A DNA stretch of 64,000 nt from Mantis religiosa (GCA_030765055.1 CM060958.1:112824954-112888953), one strand, 5' to 3'. Counted from the stretch's first letter, positions 54,190 to 64,000 are shown. Program-made: numbers and translations. The notes: a model not told the origin generated them from the sequence alone.

Positions 54190-54855
54190 TGATGGAAATT
54201 GGTCATTTCTTCACATTAGGCGTATATAGGCTACGGTTTTGAATAGACAGAGTCAGCTTGAAAAATTCAATGCCATGGCTGTAATCTGAAGCAGGGATCT
54301 CCTGGTTTCCGTCCAGTTTGTCTTACCCATTGAGCTACCATGGTCAAGGTGCCGGTCTGACATTAAATTCTCCAATTGACTCAGATATTTTCTCGGTAAG
54401 CTACTAGGGGCTCTCGTATTCGAGATGCACTGTTTTTGGCGACTTACTGTTTTAAGTAAATCCCGGGCTTCATAGCTTCATGGCGACTGGAGGAAAACCA
54501 GGAGATCCCTGGTTCAGATCCCGGCCATGGCATTGAATTTTTCAAGTTGATTGTATCTATTACAAAACCTTAGCCTATATACGGCTAGTGTCAAGAAATG
54601 ATTAATTTCCATTAATTAACTAAAATAATAACAGTTAAACGATGAAGCCTGGGATTTAAGTACTTATAACTTGTAAGTCGCCACAAACGGTGCATCTCGA
54701 ATACGAGAGCCCCTGGTGTAAACCGGGAAAATATATGAGTCAACTGGAGAATTTTATGTGAGGACGACCCGTTGGCCATGGTAGCTCAATAGGTAAGAGC
54801 GACTGGACATAAACCAGGAGATCCGTGGTTCAAATCCCGGCCATGGCATTGAATT
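54190..54855. repeat. Double palindrome with tRNA-like ends (family P), copy 4
   Basis: Two interleaved inverted repeats. Pair one: 54194-54278 with 54524-54612, containing the end motif GCCGTATATAGGCTAAGG-like sequence and AAAAATTCAATGCCATGG. Pair two: 54357-54482 with 54642-54765, sharing GCTCTCGTATTCGAGATGCA and its complement. tRNA-like segments sit where the pairs join: minus strand near 54278-54345 (CCATGGTAGCTCAATGGGTA), a 3' half at 54495-54532, and a complete 73-nt one at 54775-54847. No protein frame. The best preserved of four copies. Confidence 0.8.
54775..54847 (+). pseudogene. tRNA-like sequence inside the family P palindrome
   Basis: Exactly 73 nt, with a perfect 7-bp acceptor stem (GCCATGG/CCATGGC) and a perfect D stem (GCTC/GAGC). 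The anticodon stem has four of five pairs, and the 7-nt loop ACATAAA lacks the usual T at position 33. The T stem has mismatches (CGTGG/CCCGG). It has A-box (TAGCTCAATAGG) and B-box (GGTTCAAATCC) sequences. Probably a pol III promoter module rather than a working tRNA. Identity cannot be assigned. Confidence 0.6.
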
Positions 54856-54889
54856 TTTCAAGTTGACTCTATCTATTGGAATTTAGTGT

Positions 54890-55342
54890 TTTTCAAATAA
54901 CTATCAGAACAGAAATCATAATAAAAATTCGCATATCTTCTTTTTTCTCTTTTACAAGCAGTTCTTGCAAACTAATTAGTTCATGTTAATCCAGATAAAC
55001 ATTATCGTAGTGCTAACTTTACTGTTGATACAAGGACATCATGTTAATAGTTAAGCAATAATTAAACTTTTAGGACCTAGTCAGTCTGCGATGGCTTTGA
55101 AAACCATGTCTAAGACATAAAAATAAAGAAATTTTCCCATATGACAAAAGTGTAAACATTGAAAATTCAAAACAAATTACAGGAAATATATCCAAAACGG
55201 TTGAGTCTTAAGAAAGAATGACTGAAAAACTATTTTTACAGTAAGATATTTTCTTACGCAAATAGTTCACAATGAAGATGGCTTGTGCGGACATCCCCCC
55301 CCCCAAAAATAAAGATATACTTTTAATTGTTTAAAGTATCTT
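54890..55342. other. Unassigned AT-rich sequence
   Basis: Nothing recognised apart from a C10 run near 55297. Confidence 0.5.
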
Positions 55343-55346
55343 ATAT

Positions 55347-55796
55347 TGTCGTGGCGACGCACAAAAAGGTTCGCGCGGAGCTATAACGCGGCTTGTTTAC
55401 ACAAAAGAACTGATAAAGATAGCACGCAGATAAAGGTCTGCCGAAACAAACAAACTGAGATAAATGGAAATTTCTGGTGACATCTTGATTGATAGAGATT
55501 ATTCGGTTTCTTTATTGTTCTGGAGCAGTCTGGAATTATCAATGAGGTATTTAAGTGAGCGACGACTCGTCAAGAATCAGTCGTAAGCAGTAAACAGCTG
55601 TAAAGTGTTGTAATGAGAGTCAGTTGTAAACATATGTAATCAGAACGCTGTTGCGGTCATCAGCCACGGTAGATTGTGATTGTGTATGTGAGGTAATTCT
55701 GCTGTAACTTGCTACTGTGAGTGTATTTCTACGCAAATAAAGAATTATAAATTTCTACAACTGGGACTTTCAATTCTACGAAACCACAAAGCCATA
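55347..55796 (+). repeat. Solo LTR (family L), copy 3, with target duplication
   Basis: Begins TGTCGTGGCGACG and ends CACAAAGCCATA, flanked by ATAT on both sides (55343-55346; 55797-55800), which fixes both ends and shows a solo LTR. Contains GCAAATAAAGAATTATAAAT near the 3' end (polyadenylation signal region). Matches the minus-strand LTR at 57679-58105 through most of its length. Confidence 0.85.
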
Positions 55797-55976
55797 ATAT
55801 TGTATTTTAATCAAAATCGTTGCAGCTATTTTTAAGAAAATACGTTCGCAAAATCTTACATGTAAGGACTACTTGGATATGGGGAAATTTTCATAAAAAT
55901 CTTCGTAGGCTATCTTCAGAAGACTAACCTCAAATACGAAGTTTGGTATTTAACTCACTTTTTTTTAATAATGCTG

Positions 55977-55978
<2 letters not shown>

Positions 55979-56032
<54 letters not shown>
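55979..56032 (+). repeat. (CA)n microsatellite
   Basis: About 26 uninterrupted CA dinucleotides, with a partly CA-rich tail (CAAACACATGTACACACAGG). Confidence 0.98.
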
Positions 56033-56038
<6 letters not shown>

Positions 56039-57523
56039 TGTACACACAGGTACCATTTTCTGAAAATGCCATGAAATCTCTGTGTCGAATTTTTTAGTTG
56101 AGTAGAATAAATTCTCTACATGGAATAAATACATATGTTGAAGCTATATAAATACACAAGTAAATATTTTTTAAATTTACGATTCATCAACAAGCAAGAA
56201 CTTCGTAAGCCCCTGGATGTCGACAACTACAAGGCTCTTCTATCCAAGGCGTTTGGTCCACTTCTTGTCTTGAAATGAAGCGCTTTCGGATTCCTTTGAT
56301 TCAAAGGAACAAATCGAAGTTGGAGGTGTCCATCTGGACTGTAGGATAATTGAAACAGCGTTGTCGCTTTGTATTTGGCCAGTGCCTGCCTTACAATTAA
56401 CGTGTGTGACTAGCACATTGTGTGATGAAGGATCCAGTATCGATGATCTTGTACGTAATGAATGTGTAATCTACAATCAGAGTTAAACATGTCTCACATT
56501 TGGCTACTTTTCACCGCTTTATTGAAGGAGGACATCCACCAGATCTTTCGATTTCGACATTATTCTCAGAGAGCTTTCTTGATTTCCTGTGTCACAAAAA
56601 AACATGCATCTATGAACATACTTTCATCCTTGTAAGCCTCAAAACTCTTGTCGCTGTTTTTACAGCAACTTTGCCCAGTTTAATATGTTACAGTGTCGCT
56701 CAGTGAACTGTTACACTTTGAAACTTCACGGTAACTTCAAATAAACTTTGGCTTTAGTCGCATCCACACATACCTTAAGCTCGAGAACAATTGAACCAGA
56801 CTTTCTAGCTTACGTAATACCCGATCATCGATCTGACCCAAACAGATCTGCTTTACAAGAGGATAGCATTGTTAATTGGTGCCAAAACAAAGCAGAAAAC
56901 AGTGTCATAAACCTCCTTATCGATTGGTATAAATTAATCATTGCCAGCAAATCAACAAACATCAAAACATGTTCTTGCACTCCGCTGCTCTTTCAAACGA
57001 AACTGTAAATGTGAGATCAGCAGACATGTATAGCCCTCGAACCAGTATTGCTTTTTATGAATTTTAAGGCTCTCTAAAAGATGATGCTCACAACATAACA
57101 TTTTGCTTTTAGCACTTGTATGTATAATATAAATAGGTTTGCCAACTCTCCCGTATTATACGGGAACTCGCGTATTTCGTCAGCTTTTTAAGTATCTCCC
57201 GTCTCCCGTTTTTCCAGTATATCGAGTTGAGATATATTTCAGAAAATTACACTAAGTTGACATTTAAACCTGTCGTACATTTCTTAAAAACATTACTTAC
57301 GGTCATTTTGTGTAGTACTGTTTTGTACTAACAGTAACGGCGTATGAATCGATATCGTATTTTAATATCGTAATGTCAATAGCATGACATAATCGATATG
57401 AGGTGTTATCTGTGATGCCATTTCCTTTCACTGGTTTCCAGTTGTGCATAGGTTGAAATCAGGTCGGATTGAAGACATTACCTTGTGCTTATTTGTTGTA
57501 GTAAATTCATTAAGCAGTGAATC
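56033..57523. other. 1.5 kb without recognised gene
   Basis: Short frames at 56500-56706 and 56748-57008 have no motif. Near 57135-57220 the block GCCAACTCTCCCGTATTATA and a diverged inverted relative (TCCCGTCTCCCGTTTTT) look like the end of a repeat family, but I cannot find the partner. Confidence 0.4.
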
Positions 57524-57569
57524 ATGGATGGAGATGAATACAAAACTCCTCCAAAAAAGGAAAGGAAAT

Positions 57570-57622
<53 letters not shown>

Positions 57623-57678
57623 TGTGTGTTCGTGTACCAGAGGAAGTGGGAAAAACTTTTAAGTGACTTATGTAATAC
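57524..57678 (+). pseudogene. Possible transposase N-terminus split by a (GT)n repeat
   Basis: ATG followed by DGDEYKTPPKKERK, then a (AT)n(GT)n run (57570-57629), then YQRKWEKLLSDLCNTV. An acidic/Lys-rich opening followed by YQRKWEK resembles the starts of hAT- or zinc-finger-type transposase-like proteins in insects. The match is short, and the microsatellite between the halves makes a real protein doubtful. The left LTR end at 57679 cuts it off. Confidence 0.3.
57570..57629 (+). repeat. (AT)n(GT)n microsatellite
   Basis: ATATATATATAT then about 23 GT units with one GTGGTG interruption. Confidence 0.97.
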
Positions 57679-58105
57679 TGTGACTTTGTGGGTTCGTAAA
57701 ATTCAAAGTCCAATTTGCAGAAATTCAAAATCTTCTTTATTTCCTTAGGAATACAATTTGGTCAACCCTTACAGTAGCAGTATTACGTCACATACACAAT
57801 TACAATCTTCCAAGGTCGCCGTTCACTTTCAAAATACAGCTGCACGCGTTCGATTACCAATTTCCATTTCGACTCTGTTTATAACTCTGGTTACGACTGT
57901 CCGATAAATTAGCCACGGCTTCTTTTATACGACCATTCATGATTCCAAACGGTTGTAGAATATTCTCTATCAATCAAAATCTCACTATAACTTTGTAGTT
58001 ATCTATCTTTATTTGTTTCAGCAAGCCTTTTTTCTCCGCGCTATATTTATCTGTTTCGGCAAGCTCATTATCTCCGTGCTGCCCTATCTGTCCCTTATCT
58101 CTCCG
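57679..58105 (-). repeat. LTR (family L), copy 4, minus strand
   Basis: The reverse complement aligns with 55347-55796: GAAACAAATAAAGATAG, TTTTGATTGATAGAGAATAT, GTGTATGTGACGTAATACTG, GGAAATAAAGAAGATTTTGA and the terminal AAAGTCACA. The right (5') limit lies at about 58095-58130 and is not sharp. The neighbouring protease fragment reads in the opposite direction, so this LTR is not the 5' LTR of that fragment. Confidence 0.8.
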
Positions 58106-58113
58106 CGAAGGGT

Positions 58114-58480
58114 TTGCTGACAAGGAAGCCGAATCGACCATACCAACTTGTCACGGCACCGGGCGACACCTTGCCTGTGGAGAAGGAGGCCCTGTTGGAG
58201 CTGACCTTGGGACGGAGTGCCGTGCGTCTGTGGGTGTTCGTCGCGAAGGTGGCTGAGGAGGTGATTCTGGGACTGGATGCCCTCAGGAGCCATGAGGCGA
58301 CGGTCGACGTCGGCAAGAAGGTCCTGCGGCTCAAAGGAGAAGAGGTTATACTCCGTCAACCAGAAAAGCGCCTTGGAATGTGCAGGGTCGTCTTGGACGA
58401 AGACGTGGTTGTCCCCACGAGGAGCGAAGTGGTGGTGACGGCGCGACTGGAAGGCCTTTGTACGGCCGGCCTTAACAATG
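58114..58480 (+). pseudogene. Aspartic protease fragment of a gypsy-type pol
   Basis: Open frame with RPYQLVTAPGDTLPVEKEAL (post-flap strand), LTLGRSAVRLWVFVAKV, and EEVILGLDALRSHEATVDVG. The ILGLD.LR turn is the conserved Ile-Leu-Gly near the C-terminus of retroviral-type proteases. It then runs into VVVPTRSEVVVTARLEG, the spacer between protease and RT. The N-terminal Asp-Thr/Ser-Gly active site is cut off at the LTR boundary, and RT is absent beyond 58480. GC content is well above the flanks. Antisense frames over this block are shadows. Confidence 0.8.
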
Positions 58481-58589
58481 CTCGCGACAATACAGTAAAA
58501 AGTAATAATTATGAAACCCACTGTTCATTTTGTAAAAGTGTCTTTCTATGTCTACTTATGAAAAATCCCCCTCGAGTTGCCCCTTAAGC

Positions 58590-59345
58590 CTCCATTAAAA
58601 AGAAGATTCATTTTTATCTATCAGAAGTGGTGCTAGAAATCAGCTAGTTTTGTAATCTGTATAAAACTAAATATATTAATACATGACAACCCGTAGAAGG
58701 GTCAAGCATAAGAAAAGGAATATTGACTTACTTGTGTTTCAAAGCACTGGTGAATAACGATAGAAATTTCAATTTTAAAATTTATAAAGTCAGTAAACTC
58801 GAAAAATAATGAACTGGTTTCTGCTTATGCACAAATTAGATGTGAGTTTTGAGAAAATGAAATTCAAGGGGGAACATGTTTTTGAAGAAAACTAGGTTTT
58901 AATAAATGAATTTAAATTATTCAGGGTATGTAAATCATTTAATATTTTGTTCACGAAATGAGTTATAATGAATTGTTACTAAAGAATTTTATAATAAAAT
59001 AATTTGTTCCCCCTTATTTGTTTGCTCTCTTCAGGTAAAAATATATTTTCATAGAAGCCTTTTCAAAATACTTCCTAATTCCGGCTATCGTATCTTATAC
59101 CCTTACATGCTATTTGAGGATCTCGCAACAAGTAGAAATTCAATTTAATGGGTATATCAGATGCTCCCTAACTTTTAGTTAGCTTATCTTCATGATCCAA
59201 GTTCAAGGACGTCATGAGAAAAATCGAGTCAGTTATCTAAGGGAGTCGAAAAATTGGAGTTGCTGATGTTGGTCATACTGCGTCAACAAATAACAGAATC
59301 ATAACAATCCAGAACTTGTATCGCGCTTTCATCCATCAGTATATA
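58590..59345. other. Unassigned AT-rich sequence
   Basis: No frame or repeat recognised. Confidence 0.5.
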
Positions 59346-59352
59346 CCATGCG

Positions 59353-59820
59353 GTGAGTGTCAAAATTATGATTTCAACACTTCATCAGAATTTTAACACT
59401 AAGCTCAAAGTATACACTGATGGATCAAAGCGCGATACACGTTCTGGATGTACAATAATTGACCCCCCAACTTTAGTAACTAACTTTAATCGTCTACCAA
59501 ATTACTTCTCTATTTTTTCATGTGAAGCCTGGGCTGTCCTCAAAGCAATTGAAATTAGCACCCAACGTCACAAAAATCCACTAATTGTGATCTTCTCAGA
59601 CTCCAAGTCAACAATTTCTGTCGTTGAAATCAAGTTTAATAATAATCATCCACTCATTCAAAGTATTCAACAAATTTTATTTTACCACTAAGGCATCCAC
59701 ATCTCATTGATATGGCTACCTTCATATTGTGGGAAATGAAATGACCGATGTGGCAGCAAAGTCAGCTACAAGATTACAACAAATTAGCTGGAGTATCCGG
59801 TACACTACATGGCATTAGCC
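59353..59820 (+). pseudogene. LINE RNase H domain, first half of an interrupted copy
   Basis: Frame 59353-59691 (112 codons) has LKVYTDGSKRDTRSGCTI (first Asp), FSIFSCEAWAVLKAIEI (Glu), and IVIFSDSKSTIS (second Asp). It continues out of frame at about 59690-59760 with ISLIWLPSYCGK and DRCGSK, matching the I.WIPSH.GI.GNE..D end of the domain with His-to-Tyr change. It is then cut by SINEs and a Tc1-type element. The C-terminus resumes at 62408. Confidence 0.82.
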
Positions 59821-60300
59821 GCCTCGGTAGCGTAGATGGTAGTTTTTTTTTAATTTTACGTCCTCCAACGTTTGGTCACATTGGACGATGTACGAAGTGG
59901 ATGAAATGGTGCTCAAATGAGTCCAGGGTATATGGAGCTTAGAGTTATCCAACATTCGTCTTGAAGGGTAAGGGAAAATCCCGGAAAAAACCTTATTCAG
60001 GTAACTCACCCACCGAGATTTGAACTCGGCACCACTTGAACGCCAGGCAGGCACGCTACCATCTACGCTACGAAGGCGGGCGTAGATGGTAGTGTGTCTG
60101 CCTCACGTTCAAGTGGTCCCGAGTTTTATTCTCGGTCAGGGTGAGTTACCTGGATAAGTTTTATCCAGAGTTTTTCCTTATCCTTTAAGACAAATGTTGG
60201 CTAACTCTAAGCTCCATGGATCCCGGACTCATTTGAGGATCACTTTCACCGAATCCATTCACCGTCCGATAGGACGATTTTACGTTGGAGGATGTAAAAT
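59821..60300 (+). repeat. tRNA-derived SINE (plus), split by a second SINE
   Basis: The head GCCTCGGTAGCGTAGATGG (59821-59842) is separated from the body (60080-60300: TCTGCCTCACGTTCAAGTGG, B-box-like GAGTTTTATTCTC, then CGTTGGAGGATGTAAAATTA) by the minus SINE. The body has a mutated B box. The insertion lies inside the LINE RNase H copy. Confidence 0.88.
59843..60079 (-). repeat. Second SINE inserted head-to-head, 13-bp target duplication
   Basis: Poly(T) at left (its A tail), B box complement GAGATTTGAACTC, A-box region complement CTACCATCTACGCTACGAAG. Flanked by GCGTAGATGGTAG at 59830-59842 and 60080-60092. So a SINE inserted into the A-box region of another member of the same family, in the opposite orientation. 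Confidence 0.92.
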
Positions 60301-60318
60301 TACAAACAACGAAAACTA

Positions 60319-62405
60319 CACGGTGTTCATTTTTATTCTTTACTTCCCGACCTCTGATTGAGCAAGAATGACGTCATAGTTGACTGGCGAGTCTATCATG
60401 AAATCACAGTGCCCTCTACGGAGCAGAAGTGATAATTATTGCGGAACAGTAAGCAAATTACAACGTTCTCAGTGCGGTTGCTCTGGTAAGTAATATCCAG
60501 CTTTCCCTGGATATGAACACAGACAACCACCTCTTCACGGTTGAATGCTACTTCCGTACCGGCATTAAAATTTGTGCGACATATAAATATAGTGTATACA
60601 ACTGCATAGAAGAGTTTATGCAATGCTCTCCAGCTTTCAGACAAGTCTCTCAGAGCGTAATGTTATCAAAAGTGTCCAAGTATTGACATACTTTTGTTTG
60701 TAGCATAAACATCTTAAGATTTATGAGTATACGATATAAACTTTTGTCATTCTCATTCTTAATTAAAATGTCTATTAATGCTGATACCCTTATATCTTTT
60801 AAAACCTATAGGTGCATCAAACATTTCTAAGCTTCAGGATCACCTACTCGCAAAAAGAGACACTGGAATCTATAAAGTGACTGGTTCCAATCTAGAAGTG
60901 ATAAATAATGTTATGACAGAAAGGCCTCAAACATACCTTCTCACAATACAGACAGTGTTTAAGGGGAAGAGAGAAAGGAAGTATAAGAAAATAGACACAT
61001 AAGACTATGTACTAGAGACACTTTCTTGTTTAGACTTGGATAAAAGCTTTGTACATATTGTAACTCTAATTTATTTTTCATTCTATAACATGTTCTGCTA
61101 ATTTCCTGGTTTATAATGAAGTTACATCTGAGGAAGCTGTGGGTGATAGAAAAGAATTAAGATGAAATTGAAGTATTTGTATTTTATGTGATAGGTTTAC
61201 AGTATGCATTAATGTCTACATAAGGGAAAAGCAGATGTTCATTGTGAAATAAGTGTTCATTGACTTATCATTTCGTATATCCTTCATGGTATACTTTTAT
61301 GGCTGCATGATTAGCTTTGCAGTGCATTGCATTGAAGTTTTTATAAACAGTTGTCGTATCTGCGCACCAGGCGAAAATGCGCACCTTAATATTACGCGGG
61401 CAGACCCAACTCTCAAATAGTATATTTATCTACCGGTAGAGGGAAGCCTCAGAGCCGCTGTGATATATCTAATACGGTCGCAAAGTGCTAGGGGAATCGT
61501 ATACTACATGCGCAAGATTTCTTCAGTGTTCGGGTCCCAAGTCCTCATTCGGTAGGTTTCCGTAAACATAGATGACAACTTTAGAACAGGAAATGCGCTA
61601 CACACTGTGACATCTAGTGGCTAATATGCTAAGCTTTCACACGTACGCCATTTCATTTTGAGCAATTTTGAGGTTAATTATTAGCTATCCAGTTTACAAC
61701 AAATCTAAAAGCAACACTATGTTGTCCATGTTATGGCTCTCAAAAGGGGACACACTATTTTTCGTCTACCTCCGTATAACTGTAATCTGAATGCAATTTA
61801 GCTGGCGTGGCAAAAATAAAGAATGTTTACAATGTACGCAATGTTAACGAGAGCCACAAATCTGCGGAAACTTGCTATAGAAGCGACGGATCAGGAAGGA
61901 TACGATAAGAAAGTCCAAGAGCTGGAAATGCCATATTGGAGAAGCGATGGTGCAATAGAAAATTCAATTAATGAAATTATCAACACATTAGAGGATACAA
62001 GCGATGAAAGTGACGTAGTAGACTTGGAAATCTAAGAATCACAAAGCGAGTGAGTGTTTATAGCTGTCATAATATTTCTTTTCTACTTTTATGTGTTTCA
62101 TAACAGTAAATATATAAGTATACAGCATATCGGATGGCATTCAATTCTTTGTTGACACATCTCATACCTTCGGCACATATCTTCGCTTATCTTACCACAA
62201 TTTTGCTGAATTTTGGTTTTCTAGGTTGACCACATTGCAGAAACAAAAGCGTGCTAGCTCTCTCTTCTTCCCCTCTGCCCGCACCACACCGTAAATCCAG
62301 CGCTCAAGAAATCTTGCACATATAGTATAAACTCGCTCCATTAACGATGCTATTTATGATGTCAAATTTTGCGCGGTAAAACTAAAGATAAAAATGAACA
62401 CCGTG
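60319..62405 (+). mobile_element. Tc1-type transposon (family T), longer copy
   Basis: Ends CACGGTGTTCATTTTTATTC and complement of AAAAATGAACACCGTG, each flanked by TA (60317-60318; 62406-62407). A transposase C-terminus is at about 61715-62035. Several blocks match 23091-24163 in reverse. Removing this element plus the SINEs brings the two LINE halves next to each other. About 1.3 kb between 60400 and 61700 holds no recognised coding sequence, so most of the transposase is missing or decayed. Confidence 0.88.
61715..62035 (+). pseudogene. Transposase C-terminal fragment of family T
   Basis: The plus strand gives MALKRGHTIFRLPPYNCNLN then A-I-stop-L-A-W, which corresponds to the GHTVLRLPPYH..LNPIE..W block of IS630/Tc1-type DDE proteins (third catalytic acidic residue, here replaced by the stop). 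The C-terminal frame 61823-62035 follows (LRKLAIEATDQEGYDKKVQE; ending in an acidic TSDESDVVDLEI tail). An acidic C-terminus after the catalytic domain is common in this arthropod group. Confidence 0.7.
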
Positions 62406-62407
62406 TA

Positions 62408-63055
62408 CGAGATATCAAAAACCCATGTTCTGGAGCATTGGAACAAACAATGGCAACCCACTCCCTGAAAGCTGCAACTTATTAGAAATTCTGTCTCAGA
62501 ACCAGCTATATCGAACAGTCACTACTCAACAGATTACGTATTGGTCACTTCATCCTAAGTCATAGTTATTTAGCGAAGAATTCAGTTAAAGATCCCCATG
62601 CCGGAAGTGTGGAACTCAATAGATATCAACATGCCACCTCATCTTTAAGTGCCCATCCTTACTGAAGCCAGAAGTGACTTGAATCTCAATAGTGATTTAT
62701 ATGCCATTTTTAACTCATTTGAAGAATGTAGAACAGTTACAAAATTAATGGGTTCAGCAAAACTTCTTCTATTATATAAAATTTATTCAACTATATCTTG
62801 TGTTAGACAGATGTTATTGCACTTTCTCTTTTTGTATTTAACTGTTATTAACTTCACTCCTGTTTATTGTTGTAATATATCTTTATTTCTTCTTATATCA
62901 CTATTGTTCACTGCAATGTGCAAATTTATTTGTTTTGTTTGTTGTTTTAACCTGTTTGTTTTATATTTCATTGTTGTCTCAACAATGTATTAATTATATC
63001 TACTGTAGTCATGATAACCTTAGTTGTTGTAAAGCGACCTTAAATAAATGAAAAC
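62408..63055 (+). pseudogene. LINE C-terminus and 3' UTR, second half of the interrupted copy
   Basis: Resumes after the TA: across frames LLNRLRIGHFILSHSYLAKN is read at about 62525-62580 (the RLRIGHT.LTHSYL block of jockey/I-type C-termini), then PHAGSVELN, where the zinc-knuckle cysteines would lie (poorly preserved). Frame 62649-62993 covers the last coding part (ILTEARSDLNLNSD) and runs into hydrophobic 3' UTR translation. The 3' UTR ends AAGCGACCTTAAATAAATGA at about 63050. Confidence 0.75.
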
Positions 63056-64000
63056 AAAATTCATAGCAATGAAATGCTATAGAGTTTAGGCTATGGCACT
63101 ATGGCAATTCTTCAATTGGAGCAACTGCTGAACAACTCTCTCAGATTCATTCGAGAGAGAAATAACATGCCTAACTGAAAAGGGTTTCCACAACAGGGAT
63201 CGTTGCCACCGAGAAAATACCTGCCATTGTCTGGAAGAAAGCTCTCGGCTGTCCAATCTATCAACACGTTTTGTTTTTTGGTCTTTTCTCTTTTCACCAC
63301 GGTGTTATAAATCTGTTATGGAACAGGATATATGACAAGCACTCACAAAAGTGACAGACAATCTTACTTCTTTCACAATCTGACAAGAAATATAACTCTA
63401 TCTGGAATCAGAGCAGTAGGGATATGAATCTTCTGGTGGTGTGAGATTTAGAGGAAACTCTTCGTAACGTTAAGAATTGTTTCCACTACAAGTTATAGGT
63501 AGCTACTTGCCAGATGTCGTACATATGTAAAAGGAGACCCACAATTGCAAAGAAATGTCCCATTCATTTCACTCCAGCCATCATTAATGTGGCAATCCGG
63601 AGAACAGGCTGATAATGTAGCACAGTACCCTTCAAATGGGAAGCAATTTTGCTCTCCAGCGAATCAGACGCTGTTATTAACAATGTGTTGCCACTTCTTT
63701 GCACTCCGCTCTTTTCATATTTCCCTCTCACTGGCATACTGTCTAGCAAAAGGCAATTGAAGTACCTCGCTATGCACACGAATGAAGGTATTTTATTGAC
63801 TACAGTTGGTTGCATTTACATATTACACATATTACAATATTCCTTAGATTTCGAACACATTCACTTATATCAAAAGACTCATACAGCCGAACACGTAGTT
63901 ATATTGTTGAGCCTTTTCCATCTCCAATTTCTATCTGAACGCATTTATTTCACTGCTTTTCTCTAGTACACCCTTTTCCCCCTTTCCTCTTTAATTTTCA
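63056..64000. other. Unassigned sequence to the window end
   Basis: Short overlapping frames on both strands at 63545-63966, none with a motif. No repeat seen. Confidence 0.5.

Noticed and set aside
54775..54847. Functional tRNA gene
   Set aside because: T stem mismatches, an anticodon loop lacking the normal position-33 base, and location within a repeat family carrying other tRNA-like pieces.
58084..58521. Minus-strand 145-codon frame
   Set aside because: It is antisense to the protease fragment, whose conserved motifs read on the plus strand; GC-rich DNA opens both strands.

Overview
The window looks like a repeat-dominated stretch of an arthropod nuclear genome, most likely an insect with a large genome. 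A hemimetabolous insect such as a cockroach or termite is my guess, not something the sequence proves. It is AT-rich and has no operons or bacterial signals. I found no host protein-coding gene I would defend. Almost every recognisable coding stretch is a transposable element (TE) or its decayed remains, and most are frameshifted or carry stops.

Layout. 0-5 kb: a tRNA-derived SINE, two solo LTRs of one family, a small tRNA-containing foldback repeat, and a 21-copy array of a 96-bp unit that stays open in two overlapping minus-strand frames. 6.5-9.5 kb: the C-terminal part of a non-LTR element (LINE) split by a mariner derivative, then a second tRNA-containing palindrome and a SINE. 9.6-13.7 kb: a Tc1/mariner-type element with about 90-bp terminal inverted repeats (TIRs), a short TA-flanked transposon, and another LINE tail. 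14.3-18 kb: an R1-like LINE fragment, a GIY-YIG endonuclease remnant of a Penelope-like element, and a jockey-like tail. 18.6-25.8 kb: two mariner derivatives, a jockey-like reverse transcriptase with a long open frame, a TA-flanked transposon and a degenerate mariner-type transposase. 27.5-32.6 kb: the best-preserved element, a Ty3/gypsy-type LTR retrotransposon with 396-bp LTRs that differ at about two positions, an ATAT target duplication, an intact gag, and a pol gene deleted from the protease active site to the integrase C-terminus. 32.6-46 kb: five further mariner or TIR elements, LINE tails and SINEs. 48.9-52.5 kb: a transposase remnant, a foldback Merlin/IS1016-like element and a third TIR element. 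53.2-64 kb: an RTE-like LINE, a large double palindrome with tRNA-like ends, two LTRs, a protease fragment, and a LINE interrupted by a SINE-in-SINE and a Tc1-type transposon.

How the parts relate. Five mariner copies form one family. One is about 1.3 kb and near full length (44774-46073). The other four share the same roughly 400-bp internal deletion, which points to amplification of a single non-autonomous derivative. Three TIR elements of about 1.15 kb form another non-autonomous set, two of which keep a 29-codon stub of a DUF4817-type N-terminus. Copies of a further Tc1-type element (23091-24163 and 60319-62405) are in opposite orientation, and only the longer one keeps a transposase C-terminus. 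Nesting with TA or longer target duplications gives relative insertion order at several places.

The most unusual items are the tRNA-containing palindromic repeats (four loci), the foldback Merlin-like element, the 96-bp two-frame array, and the shared-deletion mariner family. All identifications rest on reading motifs by eye; no database search was possible.
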